Shown here one piece after another: positions 15,301 to 27,300 of a stretch of DNA of 64,000 nucleotides (positions within the stretch are counted from its first letter, which is position 1; each line of letters opens with the position of its first letter). The stretch comes from Phoebastria nigripes. Its lineage: Eukaryota > Chordata > Aves > Procellariiformes > Diomedeidae. The notes under the pieces are model-generated. The model worked only from the letters and a program-made list of their open reading frames with translations, was not told the DNA's origin and did not search any database. The stretch is from positions 1,108,170-1,172,169 of the forward strand of contig JAYKAV010000289.1 of the NCBI GenBank assembly GCA_035582835.1. The letters are read 5' to 3'. The position numbers were made by a program, and so were the translations under genes.

Positions 15301-18300
15301 TTTAAGAAAGTCAAGCAGCTTTGGCGATCGAAACGTTTTCAGACTCAAAAGTGATAGCTGCATTATTTTTTCCTTATAATTTTAATGAAGGTAATTTTTG
15401 GACTTTGGATCTGATTTATGAATGAACATTTCCCTGAAGGAAGAAAGATGCTCTTGTGCTTAGGAGACCTTGGTTCAATTCTTCACAAGCTTTTTGAATG
15501 ATGATGGACAAGTCACTTAGGGACATTCTTGGAAACAAACCATCTTTGGGTTCGTTTCTTTTCTTTCAGTAGAAGTTATGGGAGTTGGCACCTTTCAAAC
15601 CCTTTTCCCTGTGTTTTCCCCATTCTTTAAAAAATGAAATATTGTCCACCTTGCCAGGTTATTTGGATGATGTGTTCATGAACATAGGAACACGTGCTGA
15701 TATCAGAGGGATAAGTAACCATACAAGCACCTCACCACAGAGATTTGGGAAACTCCAGACATGTGGAACACAACTCGGGCCAAAAAGAGATGGTGACATT
15801 TGCTCTGGGCTCGTGCCTGCATTTCAGAGTGGTGAACCAGGCCCAGAGGGGAGGAGAGACCAGCTGCCCAGTTTCAGTGTCCAACTTAAGCATTAAAAAA
15901 GTCACTGATTGCTCAAACCAAATCTATTTTAAAAATTTAGGTTAATAAAGAAAAATTATAGCAAAGAATTGACTTAGATGGCTAACAGGAAAAATCCAAT
16001 TCATGGGCTAAAACTCTCTCAGTAGCAGAGGAGTTTTGTTGATTACTAATTTTCAGGACCTTCACTTGACTTTTCATGCAAACAGAATGATTAAAAGCAT
16101 CTTATTTTTTTTAAATCAATCAGTTCCTGAAGAAGGCACCAAACTTTTTGGTGCTATGCTGGGGTATTGGCACAAGACAGAGCAAGCTACCCAAGTCCTG
16201 TCCATCAACTCCTACAGGCCATTTCTGCTCCTTCCTGCAGCTCATCTTGTGGATTTACCTGTACAAATAGGTCCTCAGCCTGGGCATTTCTCCACTAAAT
16301 TTAGCTGGCCACATCTGAAAGTGCATCTCTATATGCACAGGGCCTACAGCTGAACCTGAACTGGGACACCATCTGGGAAGGAATACTTTATGGGTTGGAG
16401 GATGAGTTCACCAAGCGCTCAGGTGAATCAGGCCTGAGCAATGAAGCTATGTAGAAGAGTAAATATTTATTTTCTGAGGATATATATGGATAATATCATT
16501 TAGGATCAGTTAAAAAATCATTCCCATTTCTTTCAAATCTTAGGAAATGGCTTGTGGACCAACACACTGAACTAGCTAAGTGGGAAACTACAGTTTATCC
16601 CTACTTCTTTAGAAATTTTTCGATTTTAATTACAATATTTCTTTAAGATGTTTCTCAGTGTTTAAAGAGAAGTACAGCTCCATTCTTCCTCCTTTTTTTT
16701 GGTAGGTAACAAGGTCTTAGTGACAAAAGAGACATGGCTGGACCCTTAGCAGCCCCTGTGAGCCATGATACTCAGTGCCGTAGGTGAGAGCTCTTAGGGT
16801 GTATGCCTATGTCATGTTTCTTATGAGAAAAGCCGTATGGGCTGCCTCTTTGCACCCCCAGGGAGCCCACTCAAATCAACTGGTGTTTGGCAATTATTCG
16901 TTAAAGAAGAGGTACTTCGAAATGCTGTTACCGGTTTCCCAAATCTCAACTTGTGTGGTGCAGGAGACTCTCGCTTGGTTCACTCCACATGCAAGGAAGG
17001 ACATCAGCTGCATCCAAAGCAGAGAAAAGATTGGAGCAAGAAGAGGGGACTTGTTTATCGTCTTAGTCCCTACAGAGAGCAGCAAAATTTATTTTCTCAG
17101 TAATTTGCGGTTATGCCAGCCTTTCCAGACACATGGCAAAACATGTCCCCGCATTGTTTGCATGGACAACAGCTGAGACTGTGTAACTTGGCAAAGCCCC
17201 ATGCACTTACGTTCACCACTAAGTTATCTTAGCCATATATCAAAAGGTTGNGGGAAGCTGCAAAAGAAAACCTTCCTAACCCAAAGGCAGCCCTGCTTTT
17301 TGCTATCTAGTGTCTCCCACAAGGCAATGTCTTTTCATATGATGCAACAGCCTACCCGTATTGGTGGGGAGTGCAGGGGTATCACATGCACTTCTAACAA
17401 CTTAGCAGATGAAGAAAAAAGAATATATTGAGACTTGGTGTTCACTGGAGGCAGGAGTTAAGACATTAACTTTATAAGTCAACATGGAAGAAGACAGTAG
17501 ACATGAAAAATAGCCTGGCAAGAAGGCACCGCCGCATTACAAGCTGAGAGCTGGCAAGGGGGACCCCGACTGTGGTCAGCTCATGGAAAACGGATGCCAG
17601 ATTCGGCAGCTTGCCACTGCGTTGATGCTCACAACAAATACTGAGGCTACGTTAGAGTGGCTGCCAGATCACTGCTGGCTCTCACAACCTCCACATTGTG
17701 GCTGACAGGCAGAGGGGAGGGAGACTTCTGGACTCACCTATGCACTGATCCCTAATACTTAAAATCCACATGCCACTTTATAGCAGCTCTTCCTTGACAT
17801 CTGAGCAGTAATCCTTGGCATTTACATGCTAAGTTTCAGCTACTGAGCTCAAAGGAGAGCTGAGTGTCTTATCCCTGTTTTGCACAGAGCCAAGAACGGC
17901 CAAACAGCTTGTCTGAAGTTGCATGCCACGGGGAGAAACCAGGTCCCGTATCCTCTTCCTCCCCCTGTGCAATCACCAAGCAATGCAGCATCTCCCCACC
18001 TTGCCTTGGCAGACTCCAGCCATTCTCACAACCAGAGGTGTCAGCCTATCTGGCCACGCATCCCGAGTGCAAACCCTCCTTCTGTGCCTGCTACTTTACA
18101 CAGTCTACTCCAACTGTCAAGCTATCTCCTCGGAGCGGCACTTCGGCAACACGTTGGCACTTGCCAAAGGCTGCGCAGAGCCTGATGGCAGAGCCTGTGC
18201 TGTCAGGAGGCGTTTGCCTCCCTTGCCTGAGGTTAGCAGGCAGGCAGGAACACCCCTCATGTCACCCGACAGCTGGTGGGACACAGCTGCATATCACTCA

Positions 18301-21300
18301 CAGACATGAGCTACCCGAGGACAAAAGAAAGAACAGTAATGATGAGCACAGTTAGACAGGCAGGGAAGCCAAAATGCCTACTTGTGGTATTAATGACGTG
18401 CTCATGCTTCTGTTACCTAAACCTTCCAGCCCTGGGGATGGCCTGATCCTGTGGTGTTTTGTAATCCAACTGATGGACCTTTTGGGCCAGGGCTTTTCTT
18501 TCACAAGGCGTTTGCACGGTACCTGACATGGTGAGGCTCTGAGCGTTCAACTGAGCTCCAGGTATGGGACCAGCAGCACCAACAAGTTCTCAAAAAAATA
18601 TAAGGAAACCTCAGCTGTGTTTGGCTAAATTGTGAATAGACCTCAGACAAACCCAAGAATGACTAAGTATGTCTTGGAACCAAACTTTGCTCCTTCCTTT
18701 CTATCCCTTTTAAAATAATACTACTAATAAAACACATTGTAAGCAAAAATCAGGCATAAGATAGCACAGCTGGTGCAGTATTGATACTCTATGTGAAAAA
18801 AGAGATATAAGCACCCATCAATAATGGACAAGAAAAGGAGCTCAAAGCTCTTTGGATATATTTCCTGAGAGTTCCCCTTTAAGTCTCTTTCTCTAACAGG
18901 GCTTGAGAACTGAAAATATTACACTCTAGTTGAAGATTAATATAATCTGCAGTGCAGACATTTCTGATCGTAGCTACCCATCTCCCACAGCATAAGAAAA
19001 GCATATCACTTTCATCTTTGCACTCCTTGAATGACAACTAGCTATACTTCCTCTTCCTGTGGGTTACTCCTTCAGTGACAGTGCATCTCGTTTCTAAAAA
19101 TGAATTAGGACTGATATCGCCTATGCATGCCAAGAAAGAAGGTAACAACAGCTTCTCTCATTCCTTCCCCCCAGCACGGTGCAGACCACAGCCCTGCTGC
19201 CCTCACAGCAATGGGGCCTTTTTTATCCTCTTTTTTTTTTTGCCAGCTGCTCAACTGAACACCATAAAAATCCACAAAAACACCATAAAAAGCCATTCTC
19301 TTCAGCCACTGCATTGGCAAGACTGAAGGTTTAAGCAACCGGTTGCTTCAGCTCCAGGCCTCCAGCCTACCTCTAAAACAGGCAGCAGATCCAGACGTAN
19401 AGACTCCTGTTATTTCAGTCTCCCTAGTGCATTGTACTTAAATCATAATTCTCCCCCTAGCCCACCCCTTACCCTCTNCTTGCTCAAGAGTTCGCCAGTG
19501 CCCATACGTTAGAAATGCACTCGCCTCCTACGTTGCTGATGCACTTCAGGGAGAGCAGAGCGGGAGGTGGAGTCAGCTGTTTCCACGACAGATTCACCAT
19601 GTCCCTCACAGCTCTGCAAAACTTAACTTCCCTGGAAGGGTTTCAAGATCTGACTCATGTCCAGTTCTTCTATTTTAATCATTCCCTCTTACATCATTCT
19701 CGGAGGCCCACGGTGTCACATGCAAACTCCCCCAGCCCCCCGCTCCTCCTTTGCCGAGCACTTAATTTGTTGCTGTCTCTCATCCCAAACAAAGCTAGGT
19801 AGAGAAATATATTTGATACCAACTCCTTCCCTACTCTCCAGAGCATTTACTAGCTTTGGATGGTAGCTAATAAGGGCTTCCAAGAGCTCTCCATTGCAGT
19901 GACAACACTGAAATAGAACAGGAACAGTAGCTGCGCCAGCAAACCTAGCGGCACGGGTATGTGAGAGACCAGAAAAATCCCAGCAGACTCACTAACACGG
20001 CGAACCAGCTGGGAGACAGCACAGGCCAGGAGATAAGTGTTGTGAAGGGAACCAGGTCAGTTGGTTCCTACTTTCCATTCTCCCAGTGACTTTCTGAATA
20101 ACTCTGGATGTCACTTAATCTTTTTGTTCACGCTCGGAAGTACAAATCATCAGCATCGGTCCATTCAAGATCTCTTATTAAACCCGATATCATGAAACGG
20201 GGATGGAGCCAAAACTCTCTGAAAAAGCCGAGTAGAACAAAGGTGCTCACGCGCAGCGGTTTAATCCCTTCTCTAGATCCCAGCCTAAATGCCTCCATGG
20301 TTGAGAGATTCCCCGCTGATCTCAGGGGAGCCCCTTGTTTGTAACAGTGACCGCCAGACAAAAACTCTTGCCTGGAAGATTACAAATGCTAGCCAAACAA
20401 CAGCTGGAACGCTTTGAGCCTCCAGCATGCTCTGTGCAGAAACAAGGCAGAGAGCAGCAACCCTGTACCTTAACGACAGTTGCTTTGTTTGTTTTACTCT
20501 GGTCAATGAGTCATCGTTACATCGACTGGCTCTCTGCAATTATTCATCACAGAGGTTTCTGGTGCAACCAGCAGCTTACAAAACTGTAAGATCTGGTACA
20601 GATTTCCACTACCCCCCCAAAAAAATCTGCTCGACCTCCCCCCATCCCAGGGAGAGANGAACAGTCAGCCAGGATGAATGTGGCACTGTCAGGATGTTTG
20701 CATGGCTTTTACTGTGAGAACACCAGCAAGCGGTAGGCGTGGGACTCCTGGAAAGCACGNGTTCGCATGCAAGGGTGACAAGAGGAAAGCACTGGATTTT
20801 TCTGTGTGTGGGTGAGTGGACATTTTACAAGGAGCCTGTGAGTGCAATGATGTCAGGAGATCGAGAGAAACTCACGCTAACATGAAGGACAAGGTGCAAA
20901 GGCAATGAGACACACCAGAGCATGAACATGCCTGANCTCTCCTCTGACTCCTGGAGCAAAAAACTTTATACATTTTGTTAAAGGAAGCACGCAAAATTAC
21001 TTGGAAGAAGGCTGATGTGGGAAAGGCTTTCCTTTCTGTCCTTTCCCTGTTTCGTCTACTCATTTCAGTACTTCTCCACCTGCTTTTATTTTGCTTTTTG
21101 CTACAGTCAGCACAAACTGCCGCCACCTTCTATGCAGCTCTCATGGTTTCCCCCTTGTATTCAGTCCTACCTGCAAACACCTCTTCCTCCTGGCAAAGCT
21201 CTCAAATCTACCTGGTCTCCTTGCTCCTCAAACATGTCTTCACCTGCTGTTTACTTGGTACCAGCACCAAGGACAAAAAGGTTTCTATACAAAAGTGCAC

Positions 21301-24300
21301 TATACAAACCAGGATGGTACAAGGGTTGGACAGAATCACAGCAAAAAGAGGCAAACGTGATGGGACTGGTGGGAGCACAGAGCAGTAGATGTAACAGAGT
21401 GAGCACAGACACCTGGGATGCTGCAATCGTGTGGGGAATTAAAAAGTGCATTCAGGGAAGAGACTGGCCAGAGGGAGGACAGAGGGGAAGACGTTGCAGA
21501 AGAGAATCTGAGAAGTGTAAGATCCAAGGGAGCATGGAGACAGTGCAAAAAAGAACAAAAATGCCTGTGAAGTGGGCAGAGCATGGAAGAAAGGAAGAGA
21601 ACAATATTTGTATCTTCAGTTTTCTTCCTGCTTAAGAAGAGAGACATGGAAAGGTTTGTTTGATCTCCCCCTTTAGTTCCCATCAGAAGATATGAAGGCA
21701 CCCAGCCAAAAGCCAGATGTTTTGTTTCCAGTTTCATTCAACAAGGTCTGCATAATAGACGAGGAAAAACTTTACCGGCCTACCCATCTTGCCCCTCTTC
21801 CCAGGAACTCCAGGGATCCCCTGCAAGGAAAACACACAGAGAAAAAAAAATAATAGGTCTGGTTGAGAAAGCAAACAGCCAAGCAACAATACAAAACAAA
21901 ACTAGAAGAGAAAGGGGAATGCAAAACAGGCTAATGACTGCGGCATTGTTCAGGAATCAAAATGTCAGCTACTTGCAGTCAGCTGTGAGAGCAGAAGACA
22001 ATTAACCTTCACCCACTAACTACAGCCCTCCCTGAGGACACACACAGGCAGCGTCCACACCCAGGGCAACAGGCTGAAGCTGTGCTTAGCAGGAGCAGTC
22101 ATTAAGCTACTGGTCTGGAACCGAATGAAGGCCACTGCCAAGGCACTCGCTGGAGAACTTCTGTTTATGTTTCTTATTTAGTTATACAAGCATTAAATCA
22201 ACGACTCTAGAGCAGAGGGTAGTCCCCTCCCAGGCAGGCACACACACACTCACTCCCACATGCTCCCGGGGCCTCTCTTGTTGCTGGAGCTTGCGTTTGA
22301 GGGAGAAAAAGCTAGAATAAAACAGTCTTCATCTTACAGTGACCTTCCTTAGGAGCTCTTGCAGTGGGAAGAGGGGGTCCTTGGATGGGTAGAGATCAGG
22401 CAGGTGGGGGGACATGGGGAAGAAGAGAAAAAAAGCAAGGGAGGTCCCGCAAAGCTCTGAATACGTGGGTTTGGAGAAGGCACGATGAAAAGGATCAGGG
22501 GAAGGGAGGACACACAGGAACAGCAGCCACAGCTGCCCGTCCACAGGCCCCAGTCTTGACTGCCCAACTTGATGCAACTGGAAGGAAAGCCATTGTCAGA
22601 AAGCCCCTGGCACTGCCCCTTCCAAGAGCCAGGCTCTTTCCAGCCACCTCCAGTTGGACACCCAAAATGCTGGGACACTGTGGCTGGGATGTCACTGCTG
22701 TGGGAGCAGGGAATTTCCACGTACATTCTCCCCCTCACCCCATCCCACTAAGATGAACTAGTAAGGGGCAGGAGGAAGGCAGGTTTTTAAGTGAAGGAAA
22801 ATATAGAAAAACTCCTTTACTCAACAGTGAGGTCTGATGACCCTGTCTGAAGCCTAGGTTTTTCTGAGCTGAATGTCAACATCATACAGGGACACAGGTC
22901 TTCATGCAAGGGTAGAAACAGGCTAAAGAAGGCATGGTTAAACATTAGGCATGCTTGCCTCTTTCCTCAGGAACAAGGGTTAGAGAAGGTTACAACAGGC
23001 TCTGAAGAACTGTATTCAAGCAACACACCAAGGTTTTCTTCACAAAATACTCACTCGTTCTCCATCAGCCCCTGGTAGCCCAAATAATCCTGGGAGACCA
23101 ATATATCCCTAAAGAAAAGAGGAAACAAGTAGTCAAATACATTTCTCCATTAGCAACCAGTCAGTCTGTCTTTCCTGAACAGCAGAGCATCCTCCAGCGT
23201 TGGTCAATGGCAGCCGTGATGAAATAAACCTTGAGGCAAGTGTATATGCCCATGGACTGCATGGTGCTGGCTTCCACGATGTAGTCCAAGGGCACATACC
23301 CTCACACCAGGGATCATGAGGACTCCAGGCAGGAAGAGGCCAGCAAGAAGAAACCTTACCTGGGCTGGCTCTGAGTGTACCTGAGGGAAATGGAGCTTGG
23401 TTCAAGGTTAGCAAGAGCGATAGCAAAAGCAATCCACATGCCTACACCTCCTTTCATCGCTCCAAGGGCTCTTTCCCTGCCTTTGGCACTCATTCCCAAC
23501 TGTGTTGCAAAAATGTCCTGTTGTACCAAGCTCTTTGTGCTTGTCTTATGTCACATGGTGGTCGCACACTGCAGCCCCTTCTCATGCAAACAACACCTTC
23601 TCCTGGCATGCAAGGCTGCCGACCACCCTGTGCTGAGAGAGGAGCAAATCGGTAATGCTTCTGCCTAAAGCCTTTCCCTGCAAACTCTGTTGCACCACCA
23701 AGACCTTTTGCAAACGCTTTGTCAACCTGAGCACCAAGGGCCCTGCCTGGGCAGGGAGAGGCTGAGCGTGCCATTTCAGACTCTTAGGATTGGTGTACGA
23801 GGCTCAACTTTTACATACGTACAGATCCTCTGACACCCAACCGTAAAGAAGCCTCCTTTGCACCAACGTGTTTCACATAAAATCCACTCCTTTCACACTC
23901 ATCGGCAGGCATCGCATTTTCAAGTAAGCGACATTTCTCTAGCCTTGGGATCCTGCTCAGACAGGACACAATGCTACATTTCCTTTCCCTTGCAACAATT
24001 GAAGCCTTGTGTTTAATCCTCTTTGCTCAGCAGTTAGTACAAAGTTACCTTGTGTGCTGGTCCTTTGCAAAGGACTAATTTGTGCCAAACATGCAGAATC
24101 AAGAGGAAGTGAATTTCAGCAGGGAGCCCCCTCCGTGGCACCTCACTGTTACAAGAGCCAAGTGTTAACATTGATTTTCTCTCATCTTTCTTTCTCCATC
24201 ATTGCTAAATCTCTTACTGTCAAGCCCACCAAATTTTTTCACCAGTCTATTGCTCCCTTTAGGTTGTGCTTCCTTTAGGGATGATACCTAGCCGGGAAAT

Positions 24301-27300
24301 GCAGCCATACTAAAATGATGCTGTCTGCCTTTGCCTCCTGAACCCCAAGACAAATCATGTAACTCCTGAACTACTTCCTGCAGAAGAAAAAATAGAGATG
24401 GGGGATGGAAAAGAGTCCACAGTTGGCTTCCTCAATCCACAAAATGCAGGTATCTCACCTTAGTACCCAATTCTGATTGACTGCAGTTGAACTGAGAAAT
24501 GGCTTTCTTGGGTAGCTATAAATATTTCAGACCTCAGCACTCAGGGGTGCAAAGTGGAAAATAATTTTCAAGTCTTACATTCTGCACATCTATCACATGA
24601 TAATTACATGAGGTCCTGGTTAGGCCAGTGAAACAGATGCACCAGGGAAAACTTTATCACTTGTAGAAGTAAGGTGAGCAAGCTGTGCTATCTCAGATCT
24701 TCCTCTCTCCTGCAGGACATTGAACATGCCATCTCCCTTCCTAGCTCAGGAATACAGCTAGCTACAGGGTCAGCATTTGTTTATTCCTTGCAGTTTTCCT
24801 AGTGATGAAAGCCAGCTGATTGAATTTACTGCATACAGAGAAAGTATCACATGTTAGAGAAAGGGGAGATTTTATTGGCTCAGAATCTCATTGTGAATTT
24901 ATAATTGCAGGAAAAGAACAAAATGTGATGAACAAGAATCTTAATTGGTAAAAAAATAAAAATAATCCTTTGCAGTGAGAATGAAGCCCCAGCAACTCAA
25001 TTTGGTGAGCAAAACCAGGCAGAATAGAGATATTAATGTTTGTATTTGCACATGGCTTCAAGATGCTGGCTTTCTATTCTGCATAATGATATAAATCACT
25101 CCCAAACTCAGGACTGTACCCAAAAGAGCCCATATTCAGCGTGGTCGAAGACCGCTGAACCACACTTATTGAAACTAAAGAGGCCTTTGGGAAATGGAGC
25201 TTGCAGAAAGTTCAGACTTTGGTCTTTGGTAGGAATTTGTATGCCATTCTTTCCTCTCCTGCAATGTGAGCTCTGAAGCGGTTGACATTGTATCATCAGC
25301 ACTGTTGGTGAACTTTGGTCTTGGTACATTCCATGTTTAATTTAAAAAATTTAGCAGTGCTTCAACAAACAGGCGGTGCGCAGTTCAAATCCCCTGAATN
25401 CAACAAATTAAAGGAACTAGTCTCAGGACTGCAAAATTAAGCGTAAAATTTCTTGAGAAGCCTTTGGCAAAAACAAGTAGAGAAAAGACAAATGGAAGGC
25501 TGCTTACCCGACTGCCTTTTGGACCAGCTTCCCCTATGGGGCCAGGTAAACCCTAGAACAGAAGGGAAAAAACAAAGACAAATGTGGACAGGCTTTAACT
25601 TAACCTAATGAGCAGTGCCAAATCCCCAGCACTGTCCCTGCATGGTTCTGCTTTCAGTGCCGAGTCCAAGGCGTATCAACAAAGGAGAAAAAAGGACAAA
25701 ATGATACAAATAACAAATCTCCCACTGTTGGGGAGCTGGGACTCTGCAGAACCTGAGACTGCTGCACACAGTGAGCCTTACCCGGGGCTGAAGTAGAGAT
25801 TTCTGATCATAAAGACCAAAAAGGCTAATGCAGCAGGGTGCACAGAGGTTGNGTTACACTTCAGATGCGATGTACAGTGATGCTCTGTACCCAACAGCTC
25901 TCGATTCATTTTCCTGCCTAACTGAACACATGCATAGCAAGTGACAAATGTATTTCAATACCTGTTTAGGGAACACAGGCTGGCCCTGATGCAGTGAGAA
26001 AGCCCCTCGAATTTCTACAGCCTACAAAGTCACTTAGCAGTGCAGGTACTGCATATCTCTAACCCTTTGCAGCATCAACAGCTATGGAAAGAATTGAAAA
26101 TACATTCCCCATTCTACTTCTATGCCTATTGATGCTCACTTAAAGTACTGTGAAAAAGAACTCTGTAAAAATGCATAATGAATTTTCATGTTTATTGTCT
26201 TCTAGCAAGTTTCCAGGTCAATTTTTTCTAGTTCCAAATGTTGTTGGGCTTTTTTGGAAGTGGGGGGAAAAAAAGGCTAAGTCCATATTTTCTTTAGCTG
26301 GCAGCACTGCACACTCAGCCGGGGATCTGAAAGTCAGGNTGTGCTCTTTCCTGGCTCGTGCATCGTTGCCAAAGATTTCAGCCATTGGGGTGAAGTTAAT
26401 AATTCTGCCTGTGATGCGCAAATCAAAACAGAGCCAAGCTCTCTCTCCCATAATGCTGCAGAGCCAGCACAGCTGACAGGAGTAACAAGTAGTAAAACCT
26501 CAGTAAACAGCTCTGATGCTGGATACACACAGCATTCAGATATGCTGAAAAAACCTGCCTTGAAAAAAAAAAAAAGTCACTTTCCTGACCCAAACCACAT
26601 TTTAAGAAAGCACTTTTGTTCTTNGTATGTCAAGCGCAAAGATTTCACCCTGCTTATCTGATGGGCAGAACACTGCTGTGAATTGCTAAACAGCATTCAT
26701 TAACCTTGTATGACCAACATAGCTGGGAATGCTTCATATTAGTCATCTAACACACATTCACACCTAGGAGATTCTTTGGCATGCAAATCTCTAAGAGCCT
26801 TTCAGAGTGTGAATGGAGCATTTAGTCAGGTGCATAAAGCTCTCATCCAGTTCTACCATCTGCACTCTCCAGCGTGCATCTGTATATTCCACCTAAAATT
26901 TGCTAAGCGAGGTATCAATTTAATTTCAAATTTAAAATAGTCTGAGGCAAGGGGAATGCAGACCTGTTCTGCATATTGGACTAAATGTGAACTAGATAAC
27001 CTACACATCTGGGTAAAAACTCACATACGAACTCATGACAAGTCTGAAACGCTCATGGCAGACTGCTTGGGGTCTTTGACATCTGCCTAGCCTCTTTGCT
27101 ATGTACTTAAATATAAATGTGGGAGAATCCAACATTAATGTGTCCATTTTAGAAAACCATGACAAACTCATTTCCCTGTAAAATGTTACAGGGCCAGGTC
27201 TTCTGCCCTCCAACAGACTCCATTTCAGGTCTNACAAATTCTTCCTCTTAATTTTCTTCCTACTACTCAGCATCTTACAGGAGTAAGACAATTAAGTGTC

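Larger units (their letters stand above)
8505..21775 (-). other. COL27A1: Intron between exons 12 and 13, longest in the window (13271 bp)
   Basis: It holds A18 at 11468-11485, T11 at 19231-19241, small direct and inverted repeats at 9242-9294 and a palindromic hairpin at 14190-14209. A stop-poor, C-rich block lies at about 17864-18355. Plus-strand open frames reach 206 codons (21015-21635) but resemble no known protein. No extra collagen exon is expected, because exons 12 and 13 are adjacent in human as remembered. Confidence 0.88.
23218..23313 (-). ncRNA. MIR455: miR-455 precursor hairpin inside a COL27A1 intron
   Basis: The minus strand folds into a hairpin whose two arms match the vertebrate miR-455 mature RNAs. 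The 5p arm is at 23298-23277, the 16-nt loop at 23276-23261 and the 3p arm at 23260-23240. The arms pair through ATGTGCCC with GGGCATAT and through TGGACT with AGTCCA. Compared with the human precursor as I remember it, the outer stem is conserved at the start (TCCCTGG) but differs in the tail (AAGGTTTATTTCATC here, AAGGCCTATGTCATC in human). A CATC, fitting the CNNC processing motif, starts 19 nt after the 3p end. The hairpin is on the host strand and ends 109 nt before the next exon, so it is presumably made from the COL27A1 primary transcript. In mammals miR-455 is enriched in cartilage. Confidence 0.97.
23109..25507 (-). other. COL27A1: Intron between exons 10 and 11, host of MIR455 (2399 bp)
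   Basis: Apart from the miR-455 hairpin near its 3' end, it has a paired SOX-like motif at 23994-24011 (see findings). The remainder is unique, AT-moderate sequence. Confidence 0.92.

Noticed and set aside
21015..21635. 206-codon plus-strand open frame, the longest outside the exons
   Set aside because: A frame of this length is not surprising in 64 kb read six ways. The translation has no recognisable motif and the region is intron.
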